64,000 nucleotides of DNA from Thermohahella caldifontis (GTDB lineage Bacteria > Pseudomonadota > Gammaproteobacteria > Pseudomonadales > Oleiphilaceae): assembly GCF_041153465.1 (NCBI RefSeq), contig NZ_CP154858.1, forward strand, positions 558,001-622,000, given 5' to 3'. Positions 7,998 to 18,126 of this stretch are shown here, one piece after another. The stretch's first letter is position 1; each line of letters begins with the position of its first letter. Under the pieces are notes generated by a model. It was not told the origin of the DNA. It saw only the letters and a list, made by a program, of their open reading frames with translations, and searched no databases. A program made the position numbers and the translations under genes.

Positions 7998-9986
7998 ATG
8001 CTGGCTGATACGACCCCATCAATTCAGACGCTTGGGGAGCGCTTTGCCCACGCAGTGATGCGTGTGTCGCTCCCCGATATAGATCGCATTGTCCGGCATG
8101 CCGGGGATGTGGTCAGAGCGGATGTGGATCGGCATGAAGCGGCGGCCTGGCTTGTCAGGTACCTTTCGAGTCACGAGAGCGGTCTGGAAGCCATCATCAG
8201 AGCCTGGCTTGCCGATACCCGCCAGGCAGACACGACCTTCTTCAACACGCTGTGGTGGGCCGACAAGGCCTTTGAAATCTGGTCCCGCCACAGTCACCTG
8301 GATGACTTCATCAAACGCGCATTCCGGCGCCGGCGATTTGTTTTTGCTGCCATCCTGCTGGAGTACACGGAGTTTGTCTTCGACGACGGTCACGCGCTGG
8401 CCCGGATGATCGATCTGCTGGAAAATCTCTTTCAGGGCTGGACGGATGAAGGTGAAGCGCCGCCGGATTACATCTATACGCCGTTGAAGCGGTTCAGCGA
8501 GTTTCTTGACCACCCGGATTGCCTGGACGAGGCCTTCCGCGAGCGGGTGTTGCAGGACATCGAAGCCGCCTGGAAGAAGGAAGCCCAGCGGCGCGAACGG
8601 CTCGAGCAGCGCCTCATTGACAGCGAAAGAGGCTTGGATCAGGCCTGGGTCAGCCAGAAGGCGGCGATTCATACGGTGAACGAGGCGCTGGAAGCACCTC
8701 TGCCGCCGGACGCCATCCGTTTCCTGACCGGCCCCTGGCTGGACAGCCTGCGGCTGATCTATCTGGATGAGGGGCATCAGAGCAAGAAGGGCCGGATCGC
8801 CCATGCCATGACGCAGAATATGGCCTGGCTGCTTGCCCCGCGCAGCCCTGAGGAAAGGCAGCGCCAGCTTTCACTGGGGGCGCGGATACTGGATTACGTT
8901 GAACCCCTGTTCATCAGTCTGGACAGCCAGCCTGAAGACAAGGTTCGCTGGCTGGATACACTGCAGGCATTGATACTGGAAGTGCTGAAAGGCCATGATC
9001 CGGAACGCGTCAACCCGGAGCGTTTGCCGGAGCCGGAGGCGGACGGTGTGCCGGCAATGGACAGTGAGGATGTGGCCGTTCAGTGTTGGGTCGGGCGCTG
9101 GTTCATGGAAAGTGGTCAGCGGAAGAAACTGCTGACCTGGCTACCGGGGCGGCGAACCATTCTCTGGTGCGACATTAACGGTCGCAAGGTGGGCTATCAG
9201 CCGGTCCTGCATTTTCTTGAAGCCCTTGCCGCACATCAGGTGGTGCCCCTGGATGAAGCCGGCACCCTCAGACTCGCCTTGCAGCGTGTCGCCAAAAAAC
9301 TGGTGGAGCTGGATGAACAGCAGCAGGCGCGACGTCGGCATACCGAGGAAAAAAGAGCGGAACTGATTCGTCTGGCGCGTGAAAAGGCGGCACGGGAGGC
9401 CGAAAGGTTGCGCGAACTGCGGGAATCACTGAAGCTGCCTGAGCCCCGGGAGGAAGAGAGTGACGGCGCTGATCAGGATGAGCCGGAAAAGACCGGTGCA
9501 GACGCGTCGCAGGCAGAGGCCGGATTCGTTGACAACGCAGCCCGCGCTGGGTCAGAGGTATCGGATGATAACGCCGCAGGGTCGGAAGCCGTTTCGACCT
9601 CCTCGGATGGAGTATCCCAATCAGGCACTGCTACTGATTCGCCCCGGTCCGGGCAGACTCAGCCGGAAACACGTCCGGCAGAACCTCCGCCTGGTGACGC
9701 AATGCGCATGTTCCGGCGCATACTGGAAACCTTGCAGGCGGATACATGGATTCGTATCGATCATGAAGACGGTGCAAGAAAGTACCGTATTGCGGCACGG
9801 CTTCAAAGCACCGGCAAGCTGATACTGGCCAACGAGCTGGGTACCCGCGCCGGTGATCTGAGCTGGCAGGAGGCGCTGGAGTTGCTGTCTGCCGGAAAGC
9901 TGACCATACTGGGTAAAAGTGAAGACGTGAACGCTCGTATGACCCGCGCCTTTGGCCGGGTTGCGCGCAGGAGAAAACCATCATGA
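7998..9986 (+). CDS. DUF1631-like large cytoplasmic protein
   Basis: A 662-residue soluble protein, mostly helical in its first 480 residues. It has a highly charged stretch around 430-480, a low-complexity acidic/Ser/Gln linker (about 480-560) and a compact C-terminal domain (about 565-660, including MRMFRRILETLQADTWIRI). The C-terminal block with a strand-rich middle (KYRIAARLQSTGKLILANE) is reminiscent of DUF1631 proteins, whose tail resembles PilZ-associated regulators; this link is inference. AGGAG precedes the ATG. It overlaps the PilZ gene by ATGA, so the two likely act together. Confidence 0.75.
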   Translation: MLADTTPSIQTLGERFAHAVMRVSLPDIDRIVRHAGDVVRADVDRHEAAAWLVRYLSSHESGLEAIIRAWLADTRQADTTFFNTLWWADKAFEIWSRHSHLDDFIKRAFRRRRFVFAAILLEYTEFVFDDGHALARMIDLLENLFQGWTDEGEAPPDYIYTPLKRFSEFLDHPDCLDEAFRERVLQDIEAAWKKEAQRRERLEQRLIDSERGLDQAWVSQKAAIHTVNEALEAPLPPDAIRFLTGPWLDSLRLIYLDEGHQSKKGRIAHAMTQNMAWLLAPRSPEERQRQLSLGARILDYVEPLFISLDSQPEDKVRWLDTLQALILEVLKGHDPERVNPERLPEPEADGVPAMDSEDVAVQCWVGRWFMESGQRKKLLTWLPGRRTILWCDINGRKVGYQPVLHFLEALAAHQVVPLDEAGTLRLALQRVAKKLVELDEQQQARRRHTEEKRAELIRLAREKAAREAERLRELRESLKLPEPREEESDGADQDEPEKTGADASQAEAGFVDNAARAGSEVSDDNAAGSEAVSTSSDGVSQSGTATDSPRSGQTQPETRPAEPPPGDAMRMFRRILETLQADTWIRIDHEDGARKYRIAARLQSTGKLILANELGTRAGDLSWQEALELLSAGKLTILGKSEDVNARMTRAFGRVARRRKPS

Positions 9987-10387
9987 GTTTTGAGCCGGTT
10001 CCAGGTCATGACAACAAGCGCACTGAGCCGCGGCTGGCCCGTTTTGATGCCCTGGAAGTGGAGGTCGTCTTGCCTTCACACGTCCCGGAAGGAGAGCCGC
10101 CGGAACTGCTCTGTGCAAAGGTGCTGGACGTCTCGGCGAACGGATTGCAGTTGCAGCTTGGCCGGGCATTGCCAACACAGTTCATTCCCGAAATCCGTGT
10201 GGATGATGAGGCACTCGGGCATTTTGATCTCAAGGGCATCGTGCGCTGGACACGCCGACTGCCTGGTCAGGCCGGTTGGGTCAGCGGTATCGAATTGCTG
10301 GAAGATCTGGATACGCATATCGTGGAGTGGAAGGAAGCGCTCTGTACGCTGCTGGATGACAGCGCACCGGATCATGTGTGCTTCTGA
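9983..10387 (+). CDS. PilZ domain protein (c-di-GMP receptor candidate)
   Basis: A 134-residue single-domain protein. The two elements that contact cyclic di-GMP in PilZ domains are present: RxxxR as RTEPR (residues 13-17) and DxSxxG as DVSANG (near residue 48). The rest alternates strands, including GIVRWTRR and GWVSGIELL. It probably relays the c-di-GMP level to a partner. The ATG overlaps the stop of the DUF1631-like gene (ATGA), making that protein the natural partner candidate. The window also holds a fimL-like gene, another link to surface and pilus control. Confidence 0.88.
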   Translation: MSFEPVPGHDNKRTEPRLARFDALEVEVVLPSHVPEGEPPELLCAKVLDVSANGLQLQLGRALPTQFIPEIRVDDEALGHFDLKGIVRWTRRLPGQAGWVSGIELLEDLDTHIVEWKEALCTLLDDSAPDHVCF

Positions 10388-10454
10388 CCAAGGGCAGGTT
10401 TTTCCTCGCTAAGGACACGACCTGATCCGCTTCCCTCATCGGACGGGCGGTGCA

Positions 10455-10491
10455 CCGGGCCCCTCAGTTGCTTGACTGAGCCTGGACCCGG
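10455..10491. terminator. Possible bidirectional terminator hairpin
   Basis: CCGGG...CTCAG (10455-10467) can pair with CTGAG...CCCGG (10476-10491), with an internal mismatch, in the gap between the convergent PilZ and hydrolase genes. There is no long T-run directly after it on either strand, so it is a weak call. Confidence 0.35.
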
Positions 10492-10511
10492 TTTACGCAA
10501 TTGAGCCCGTT

Positions 10512-11609
10512 TTATTGCACCCCTTCAAGCGGTGCAAAGAGGTCGCTGCCAATCTCTTCACCCTTGAGAATGGATTCCAGATCGTCCACGGACGGTTCTT
10601 GGGAGGGCGCATCAATCAACTGACCCGAGTCGAGAAAGGCCAGTGCATCCTTGAGTGTGTCTTCCGGAATTTCTTCCATCGGCACATGGCCGGCGTCCTC
10701 ATAAATACGGACTTCGGCATTCGGAATATCCTGCTTCCAGCGTTCGGCCAGCCTGACGGGAACCCAGCGATCCAGTTTGCCCCACATGATCAGTGTGGGC
10801 GCCTTGATATTGCCAAAGGGCAGGGGGCGTTCCTTGTCAGAAGCTTCTTTCAGCATCTGAAGCGTGCGAGCGTAGGCTTCCTTGGCCCGGTGGCGCTGAG
10901 ACATGTAAATGTAGCGCTTTACATGCTCGTTTTTCAGCCGCTTCGGGTCGCCGTAGACCTCCTGGACGCCCAGGGTGACTGCCCAGGGAGGCAGAACGAA
11001 CTGAGACAACTGAGAGATGACGGGCGCGGTGGCTAGGTGAAACAGCCAGGGCAATTCCTGGGGATAGGCCACCGGATCAAGTAGGATCAGCTTCTCCACC
11101 TTTTCCGGGTGTCGGGCTGCATACATGGCCGAGATATAGCCCCCCAGCGAATTGCCTGCCAGGGAGAAGCGCTTGAGTTCAAGCTCATCAATGAAGCGCT
11201 CGAAGGTGCTTATCAAAAGGGCGTCATCCATCTGATCCACGTCGAAGTCATCCGGAATGCCCGTCAGACCGTAGCCGGGCACATCAAGCCGGATGACCCG
11301 GTAGTCTTTCCCGAGACCGGCTGTCCAGTCGTCCCAGGTGTGCAGGGAGGACATGATGCCGTGGAGCAGGACAATGACCGGCCCGTCGGGATTGCCTTCA
11401 TCCCGGTAATGAATGTTGAAGCCGTTGACTTCGACAAACCGTGAATCCCGATTGACGTACTCCCGGCGCAAATCCCTTTCGGGAATTTCCGCCACACCCA
11501 TGGCGTTGGCCAGTGTCGGCGTGTTCTTGAGCGAGAGCTTGACGGCCGAGCAGCCGGAGAGGCCGGCCACGACAACAATAACGAGCAACAGGTATCGGAT
11601 CAGTGACAT
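10512..11609 (-). CDS. Alpha/beta-hydrolase lipoprotein
   Basis: A 365-residue hydrolase of the alpha/beta fold. The N-terminus is a lipoprotein signal peptide with lipobox LSGC (Cys20). HG in VLLHGIMSS forms the oxyanion region, GNSLGG holds the nucleophile Ser, GKLDRWVP supplies the acid and DAGHVPMEE the catalytic His. Asp near +2 is not seen (SAVK follows Cys), so outer-membrane sorting is possible. The substrate is unknown; ester or C-C bond hydrolysis are both possible. An acidic Ser-containing tail of ~40 residues follows the catalytic domain. Confidence 0.88.
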   Translation of the reverse strand: MSLIRYLLLVIVVVAGLSGCSAVKLSLKNTPTLANAMGVAEIPERDLRREYVNRDSRFVEVNGFNIHYRDEGNPDGPVIVLLHGIMSSLHTWDDWTAGLGKDYRVIRLDVPGYGLTGIPDDFDVDQMDDALLISTFERFIDELELKRFSLAGNSLGGYISAMYAARHPEKVEKLILLDPVAYPQELPWLFHLATAPVISQLSQFVLPPWAVTLGVQEVYGDPKRLKNEHVKRYIYMSQRHRAKEAYARTLQMLKEASDKERPLPFGNIKAPTLIMWGKLDRWVPVRLAERWKQDIPNAEVRIYEDAGHVPMEEIPEDTLKDALAFLDSGQLIDAPSQEPSVDDLESILKGEEIGSDLFAPLEGVQ

Positions 11610-11802
11610 GGCAATTCAACACGGTCCTGCGTATCAAGAAGTTGGGTAACGATAACGTGCTTTACAAGATGAAACAGTGAAGCAGTGCCATTTTAGGCGA
11701 GCAGACTGGAAAACGGCAGGTCCGGAGCTGGCAAAGGGTGGGCATCAGAGGACTGCCCCGGCAAACCGGGAGGTTTCCGGAGCAGTCAGCCGCCTTCAGC
11801 CT

Positions 11803-12588
11803 TTACTCGGAAGAGGGCATGGCGACGATATTGAAGCCGCCATCCACGAACATGATTTCACCGGTCACGCCGCTGGCCCAGTCCGAGCACAGGAAGGTCG
11901 CCGCGTTGCCCACTTCCTGAATGGTCACGTTGCGACGCAGGGGCGTTGCCTTTTCCGCATCGCTGAGCATCTTGCGGAAGCTCTTGATACCGCTTGCGGC
12001 GAGCGTACGGATGGGGCCGGCCGAGATGGCGTTGACACGGGTCCCTTCGGGCCCCAGTGCCGCCGCCATGTAACGCACGCCGGCTTCCAGGCTGGCTTTG
12101 GCCATGCCCATGACATTGTAATTGGGAATGGCCCGTTCGGAGCCGAGATAGGTCAGGGTCAGCAAGGCGCCATTCCGGCCTTTCATGAGCGGGCGCGCTG
12201 CCTTGCCCAGTGCCACAAAGCTGTAGGCACTGATGTCGTGGGCAATGCGGAAGCCTTCGCGTGTGGTGGCCTCGACAAAGTCACCATCCAGCTGGTCGCC
12301 CGGCGCATAGCCGACGGAGTGCACCACGATGTCGATGCCATCCCAGCGCTTGCCGATGGCCTCGAAAAGGTCTTCGATCTCTTCGTCGCGGCTGACGTCA
12401 CAGGGGAAAACCATGTCCGTGCCGTAGTCGGCAGCAAAGCCTTCCACACGTGACTTGAGCTTGTCGTTCTGATAGGTCAGTGCCAGTTCGGCACCTTCGC
12501 GATGAAACGCATCAGCAATGCCCTTGGCAATACTGAGTTTGCTGGCGATTCCGACGACAAGAGCCTTTTTACCTGCCAAAATTCCCAT
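11803..12588 (-). CDS. fabI: Enoyl-[acyl-carrier-protein] reductase [NADH] FabI
   Basis: A 261-residue short-chain dehydrogenase-like enzyme that does the last reduction in each round of type II fatty acid synthesis; it is the triclosan target in many bacteria. The FabI signature is clear: GIASKLSIAKG near residue 14 for NAD binding, HSVGYAPGDQL near residue 90, and the catalytic Tyr/Lys pair in NYNVMGMAKAS. I prefer ATG 12588 (MGILAGKKAL) to the upstream TTG 12597. It starts 5 bases after yejF, in the same operon. Confidence 0.96.
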   Translation of the reverse strand: MGILAGKKALVVGIASKLSIAKGIADAFHREGAELALTYQNDKLKSRVEGFAADYGTDMVFPCDVSRDEEIEDLFEAIGKRWDGIDIVVHSVGYAPGDQLDGDFVEATTREGFRIAHDISAYSFVALGKAARPLMKGRNGALLTLTYLGSERAIPNYNVMGMAKASLEAGVRYMAAALGPEGTRVNAISAGPIRTLAASGIKSFRKMLSDAEKATPLRRNVTIQEVGNAATFLCSDWASGVTGEIMFVDGGFNIVAMPSSE

Positions 12589-12593
12589 AACTT

Positions 12594-14189
12594 TCAACCT
12601 GTCTGAATGTCATCAAAGGCTGCTTCGAGCAGCGTACGTGTGTAGGGATGAGCGGGTGCATGAAATACCTGTGCCGTTTCACCGTACTCCACGACCTCAC
12701 CCTGTTTCATGACCATGATGCGATGGCTCATGGCTTTGACCACGGCCAGGTCATGACTGATGAAGATGTAGCTCAGTTGCCTGCGCGCCTGAAGCGATCG
12801 CAGCAGCTCCACAATCTGCTTCTGAACGGTCCTGTCCAGTGCCGAAGTCGGTTCGTCAAGTACCACCACTTCCGGGTCAAGCACAAGCGCCCTGGCAATG
12901 GCGATTCGCTGTCGCTGCCCCCCTGAAAACTCGTGCGGAAAGCGGTCCATCGTATCCACCGGGAGACCGACTTCCTCCAGGGCCCCGGCGACCCGATGGC
13001 GTCTTTCATCGGCACTGAGACCCTGAACCTCCAGACCTTCGCCGACGATCTCGGCGACGGACATGCGCGGATTCAGGCTCCCGAAGGGATCCTGAAACAC
13101 CACCTGAAAACGCCGGCGATAGGGTCTCAATGCTTTCTGATCGAGCCGGTCGATCCGATCCCCGCCGAGCATCACCTCCCCGCGGCCCTGTGTCAGGCCC
13201 AGCAGGTAGAGCGCCAGCGTCGTCTTGCCGCTGCCGCTTTCACCCACAATGCCCAGGGTCTCTCCCCGGTGCAATGTCAGCGCTGCATCGCGGACAGCGA
13301 CATGCTCGTCCGTGACGCGGCCGAACAGGGTTCTTTTTAAGGGAAAGGCGACACGGACACCATGCGCCTTTAGTATGACGGGCGCATCCGTCTCGACCGG
13401 CGGTGGAGAGCCGGATGGCTCGGCATCCAGCAAGGCCTGCGTATAGGGGTGCTCGGGATGGCGGAATACCCGATTCGCCGGGCCGGCCTCCACCACCTCG
13501 CCGCGGGCCATGACCACGACATCGTGGGCATAGTGTTTCACCACGTTCAGGTCATGGGAAATGAGCAGGACAGCCATGTTGTGCCTGAGCTGCAATTCGT
13601 GGAGCAGGTCGAGTATCTGTTTCTGGACTGTGACATCCAGTGCGGTGGTCGGTTCGTCCGCAATCAGCAGTTCGGGCTCGTTGGCCAGCGCCATGGCAAT
13701 CATGACGCGCTGGCGCTGACCTCCGGACAGCTCATGGGGGTAGCTGCCGAGACGGCGTTCCGGCTCCGGAATCCCGACCTGATCCAGCAGTTCCAGTGCG
13801 CGCCGGCGCGCGGCCTCGCCGTTCAGCCCCTTGTGAATCAGCAGTGTCTCGGTAATCTGCTGTTCCACGGTGTGGAGCGGATTGAGCGACGTCATGGGCT
13901 CCTGGAAGATCATGCTGATGCGGTCGCCGCGAATCTGGCGCATGCGTGCCTCGGGCACTTCCAGCAGGTTTTCCTCTCCGTAAAGAATCCGGCCGGATTC
14001 ATATTCCGCTGGTGGCTGGGGCAGCAGTCTGAGAATGGATAGCGCTGTGACGGATTTGCCGCTGCCACTTTCACCCACGACCGCAACGGTCCGGCCTTTG
14101 GGGATGTCGAAGCTCACGCCCCGTGTTGCGAGGGTGGTTTGCTCACCATTGCGAAAGGCAATGCTCAGGTCTTCGATACGAATCAGCAC
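12594..14189 (-). CDS. yejF: Peptide ABC transporter, fused twin ATP-binding subunit
   Basis: One chain with two ABC ATPase domains. Each has Walker A GESGSGKS, a signature (LSGGQRQR and FSGGQRQR), Walker B (LLIADEPTTALD and VVVLDEPTSALD) and an H-loop. It powers the YejBE permease for oligopeptide (microcin C-like) uptake. I favour GTG 14189 because AAGGAAG sits ~9 bases before it and VLIRIEDLS is the usual family beginning; an ATG at 14222 would add 11 residues inside yejE. It overlaps nothing with that start, and fabI follows. Confidence 0.93.
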   Translation of the reverse strand: MLIRIEDLSIAFRNGEQTTLATRGVSFDIPKGRTVAVVGESGSGKSVTALSILRLLPQPPAEYESGRILYGEENLLEVPEARMRQIRGDRISMIFQEPMTSLNPLHTVEQQITETLLIHKGLNGEAARRRALELLDQVGIPEPERRLGSYPHELSGGQRQRVMIAMALANEPELLIADEPTTALDVTVQKQILDLLHELQLRHNMAVLLISHDLNVVKHYAHDVVVMARGEVVEAGPANRVFRHPEHPYTQALLDAEPSGSPPPVETDAPVILKAHGVRVAFPLKRTLFGRVTDEHVAVRDAALTLHRGETLGIVGESGSGKTTLALYLLGLTQGRGEVMLGGDRIDRLDQKALRPYRRRFQVVFQDPFGSLNPRMSVAEIVGEGLEVQGLSADERRHRVAGALEEVGLPVDTMDRFPHEFSGGQRQRIAIARALVLDPEVVVLDEPTSALDRTVQKQIVELLRSLQARRQLSYIFISHDLAVVKAMSHRIMVMKQGEVVEYGETAQVFHAPAHPYTRTLLEAAFDDIQTG

Positions 14190-14190
14190 G

Positions 14191-15234
14191 TCAGACTTCC
14201 TTGCGGGGATCGAAGGCATCACGTACGGCCTCTCCTATGAAAACAAGCAGGGACAGCATGATCGCCAGCGTCATGAAGGCAGTGATGCCGAGCCAGGGGG
14301 CCTGGAGGTTGTTCTTGCCCTGGGCCAGCAATTCGCCCAGTGAAGGCGAGCCGGGTGGCAGGCCGAATCCCAGGAAGTCCAGTGATGTCAGAGCACCGAC
14401 CGTGCCGGTGAGATTGAAAGGAACGAAGGTCAGGGTGGCGACCATGGCGTTGGGAAGGACATGCCGCCGGATGATGACACTATTGCTGAGCCCCAGGGCA
14501 CGCGCAGCGCGGACATATTCAAAGTTTCGTGCGCGCAGAAATTCGGCACGGACCACATCCACCAGACTTGTCCAGCTGAACAGTAGCATGATGCCGAGCA
14601 ACCACCAGAAGTTGGGCTCCACAAAACTGCTCAGGATGATCAGGATGAAAAGTACCGGCAGGCCGGACCAGATTTCGAGAAAACGCTGTCCGAGCAGGTC
14701 AATCATGCCGCCGAAGTAGCCCTGAATGGCGCCAACGGCCACGCCCACGACGGAACCAAAGCCCGTCACGAGCAGGGCAAAAATGATGCTGATGCGGAAG
14801 CCGTAGATGACCCGGGCCAGGACATCGCGCCCCTGGTCATCCGTCCCCAGCCAGTTCTCGGCCGAAGGCGGGGCCGGTGCGGGAACATCCAGATTGTAAT
14901 TGATGGTGTCATAACTGTAGCGGATGGGGGGCCAGAGCATCCAGCCATCGGCTTCGATCAGCTTCTGAACTTCGGGGTCCCGGTAATCCGCTTCGGTTTC
15001 GAAAAAGCCGCCAAATGTGGTCTCGGGGTAAACCCTGAAAACCGGCACATACCACTCGCCCTTGTACTCCACGAGCAGTGGCTTGTCGTTGGCGATGAAC
15101 TCGGCAAACAGGGACAAGCCAAAAAGGGCCAGGAAGATCCACAGTGACCAGTATCCGCGTCGGTTCTGGCGAAATTTGGCCCAGCGCCGCTGGTTGACCG
15201 GTGTCCACTGTGATGGATGCCAGCGCACCGTCAT
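14191..15234 (-). CDS. yejE: Peptide ABC transporter permease YejE
   Basis: A 347-residue inner-membrane permease of the oligopeptide (DppC/OppC) class. An N-terminal helix (WSLWIFLALFGLSLFAEFIA) is followed by a periplasmic loop typical of YejE (around FGGFFETEADYRDP) and then five helices. The cytoplasmic EAA loop is at ARALGLSNSVIIRRHVLPNA. The ATG overlaps the yejB stop as ATGA, pointing to translational coupling. Confidence 0.94.
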   Translation of the reverse strand: MTVRWHPSQWTPVNQRRWAKFRQNRRGYWSLWIFLALFGLSLFAEFIANDKPLLVEYKGEWYVPVFRVYPETTFGGFFETEADYRDPEVQKLIEADGWMLWPPIRYSYDTINYNLDVPAPAPPSAENWLGTDDQGRDVLARVIYGFRISIIFALLVTGFGSVVGVAVGAIQGYFGGMIDLLGQRFLEIWSGLPVLFILIILSSFVEPNFWWLLGIMLLFSWTSLVDVVRAEFLRARNFEYVRAARALGLSNSVIIRRHVLPNAMVATLTFVPFNLTGTVGALTSLDFLGFGLPPGSPSLGELLAQGKNNLQAPWLGITAFMTLAIMLSLLVFIGEAVRDAFDPRKEV

Positions 15235-16325
15235 GTTCGACGCTCCCGGTTTTCAAAGTTGATGCGCGGGTCCACCCATACATAGGTCAGATCGCTGATC
15301 AGTTTCAGCAACAGCCCGACCAGCGTGAAGATGTACAGGGTGCCGAACATGACCGGATAGTCCCGGTTGACGGTGGACTGGAAGCCCAACAGCCCGAGGC
15401 CATCAAGGGAAAACACCACTTCAATGAGCAATGACCCGGTAAAAAACACGGAGACCAGCGCGGCAGGCATGCCGGCAATCACGATCAGCATGGCATTTCT
15501 GAAGACGTGACCGTAGAGAATCCGGTTCTCTTCCAGGCCCTTGGCGCGGGCCGTGACCACATATTGCTTGCGGATTTCATCCAGAAAGGAGTTCTTTGTC
15601 AGAATGGTCAGCGCGGCGAAGCCGCCAATCACGTTTGCGGTGACGGGCAGAACCATGTGCCAGGCATAGTCGGCGATCTTGCCGTACCAGGGCAGACTGT
15701 CAAAATTTTCGGAGGTGAGGCCGCGCAGCGGGAACCAGTCCAGCCAGGTACCGCCTGCAAAGAGCACAATGAGCAGGATGGCAAACATGAATCCGGGGAT
15801 GGCGTATCCGGCAATGATCACCGTGCTGGTCCAGACATCAAACCGGGAACCATCCAGAACCGCCTTGTGGATACCCAGGGGGATGGATATCAGATAAATC
15901 AGCAGTGTGGTCCAGAGTCCCAGCGAAATGGAGACCGGCATCTTCTCGATCATGAGATCGACCACGCTGCGGTCGTGATAGAAGCTGTCCCCGAAGTCAA
16001 ACACAGCGTAATTTTTCAGCATGATGACAAAGCGTTCCCAAGCGGGCTTGTCGAAACCGTAGAGCTTCTCGATGCGCTTGATCAGCTCGGGATCCAGACC
16101 CTGTGCGCCGCGGTATCCGGTACCTGAACCGGTCCCCGGGGCCGGTTTGAGTTCGGCACCGGTGCCCATGCGGTTCTGAAGATCCGGTGAAATCCCGTGC
16201 AGCTTGGCCAGCATTTGTTCCACAGGGCCACCAGGTGCCGCCTGCACAATCATGAAGTTGATCAGCAGGATGCCGATCAGCGTGGGCACCATCAAGGCCA
16301 GACGTTTGAGGATATAGCCTGTCAT
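15231..16325 (-). CDS. yejB: Peptide ABC transporter permease YejB
   Basis: A 364-residue permease of the DppB/OppB class. It starts MTGYILKRLALMVPTLIGI, giving the usual first helix, and has a long periplasmic loop (residues ~30-90), the EAA loop near VTARAKGLEENRILYGHVFRNA, and a C-terminal segment ending in DPRINF, a hallmark of this class. I choose ATG 16325, which overlaps the yejA stop as ATGA, over an upstream start six residues earlier. Confidence 0.94.
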   Translation of the reverse strand: MTGYILKRLALMVPTLIGILLINFMIVQAAPGGPVEQMLAKLHGISPDLQNRMGTGAELKPAPGTGSGTGYRGAQGLDPELIKRIEKLYGFDKPAWERFVIMLKNYAVFDFGDSFYHDRSVVDLMIEKMPVSISLGLWTTLLIYLISIPLGIHKAVLDGSRFDVWTSTVIIAGYAIPGFMFAILLIVLFAGGTWLDWFPLRGLTSENFDSLPWYGKIADYAWHMVLPVTANVIGGFAALTILTKNSFLDEIRKQYVVTARAKGLEENRILYGHVFRNAMLIVIAGMPAALVSVFFTGSLLIEVVFSLDGLGLLGFQSTVNRDYPVMFGTLYIFTLVGLLLKLISDLTYVWVDPRINFENRERRT

Positions 16326-18126
16326 GAGCCGGGCGTCATCCACCAGGTATCAAAGTCAAGACCACTCAGGGGCGCCTTGTCCGGGTGCGACAGTGTTTTC
16401 CAGTAGGCCAGCCTCAGATAGGGAATGTGCCACTGGGGAATGACCAGAAACTGCCACTGGAGCACACGATCCAGCGCACGTGTAGCCGCAACGAGACTCT
16501 GGCGATTCTGTGAGGTGATGATCTTTTCCACCAGGGCATCCACAACGGGCGACCGGACGCCCGTGTAATTGCGGGATCCGGGTTGTGTGGCGCGGCTGGA
16601 ATGCCAGTATTCCAGTTGCTCGTTACCCGGGGACAGGGATTGCCCGATGGTGCCGACAAACATGTCGAAGTCGAAGCTCCGGATCCGGTTGATATATTGG
16701 GTGGAATCTACCAGCCGGATATGCGCCTTCACGCCGATACGGGCCAGGTTCTGAACAAATGGCTGCACGATGCGCTCGAAATCCTTGCTGACCAGAAGGA
16801 TTTCAAACTCGAGCGGCACCCCATCTGCGGTTCGGGTCAGCACCCCGTTTTTCATGGCCCAGCCTGCCTGACGCAGGAGCATGACCGCCTTCTTCAGGTT
16901 GCCCCGGATATTACCGGGTGTGGGATTTGCCGGGGGGCATAGACCTGGGTAAACACACGTTCGGGGAGCTGCTTGCGGAAGGGCTCCAGCAGTTTGAGCT
17001 CCTCACCACCGGGAAGCCCGGTGGCTGCCAGTTCGGAGTTCTCGAAATAGCTCCGCGTACGGGTGTACTGGTTGTAGAACAGGTTGGCGTTGGTCCATTC
17101 GAAGTCGAAGGCATAGGCCAGGGCTTCACGTACTACCGGGTCACTGAATACGGCGCGCCGGGTATTGTAGAGAAAGCCCTGCATGCCGACGGGCATGTGG
17201 TGCCGGACCTCTTCGCGCACGATCTCGCCTCGCTCAACAGCCGGGCCGGTGTAAGCGGTTGCCCAGTATTTGGAGACGTTCTCATTGCGGAAGTCATAGT
17301 CGCCCGCCTTGAATCCCTCCAGTGCAACAGTCGAATCCTTGTAGTACTTGATGGTGATGCGATCGAAATTGTAGAAGCCGCGGTTGACCGGCAGATCCTT
17401 TGCCCAGTAGTTGTCCACGCGACGGTAGGTGATGGACTGTCCGGGCTTGAACTTTTCAATGGTGTAGGGACCGCTGCCCACCGGGATGGTGAGATCGGCC
17501 TTGCCAAAATCGTGGGTGCGGTAATAGTGCTTCGGCAGCACCTTGAGCTGACCGAGAATCAGAGGCAGTTCACGGTTGTCGCCGTTGGCAAACTCGAAAC
17601 GGATGGTCAGCGGATCCACCACGACTGCCTTCCTGACATCCCGGTAGTAGGCCCGGTAATACGGCGAGGCCTTTTCATGAGTGGTCAGCATCTCGAAGCT
17701 GAACTGTACGTCCTCCGCGGTGATGGGCTGGCCATCATGGAACCGTGCATCCGGGTTGATATGAAAGGTGACGGATGTGCGGTCCGGTGCAATCTCCATG
17801 GACCGGGCAATGAGGCCATACTCGCTGAAGGGTTCGTCACCGGCCTGCTTGGTGAGGCTGTCATAGAGCCAGTCCAGCCCGTCTGCTGCCACACCCTTGA
17901 CCAGAAAGGGGTTGAAGCTGTCAAAGCTGTCGCCGATGGCGGACAGCCGGACGTGGCCGCCCTTGGGGGCGTCAGGATTGACATAACTGAAATGCGTGAA
18001 ACCGGGCGGGTATTTCAGGTCACCATAGATGGCCATGCCGTGCTGTGGATTGGCCTGAGTCGTCAGCGTGCACAGTGTGAGAACAAACAGGGCGGCAAGT
18101 CGAAGCGTCCGGCGAAAACTGAGCAT
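16322..18126 (-). CDS. yejA: Peptide ABC transporter substrate-binding protein YejA (one frameshift)
   Basis: A periplasmic solute-binding protein of family 5. A signal peptide (start at ATG 18126, MLSFRRTLRLAALFVLTL, cleavage near TQA) is followed by YGDLKYPPGFTHF, typical of YejA. As written, the frame ends in TGA at 16894, while the rest of the protein (from NIRGNLKKAVMLLRQAGW to TWWMTPGS) continues in another frame to 16322. The break is at a run of six G (16932-16937). One more G gives 601 residues, the usual YejA length of about 600. Probably a base-calling error; a real mutation would lose the last third. Confidence 0.88.
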
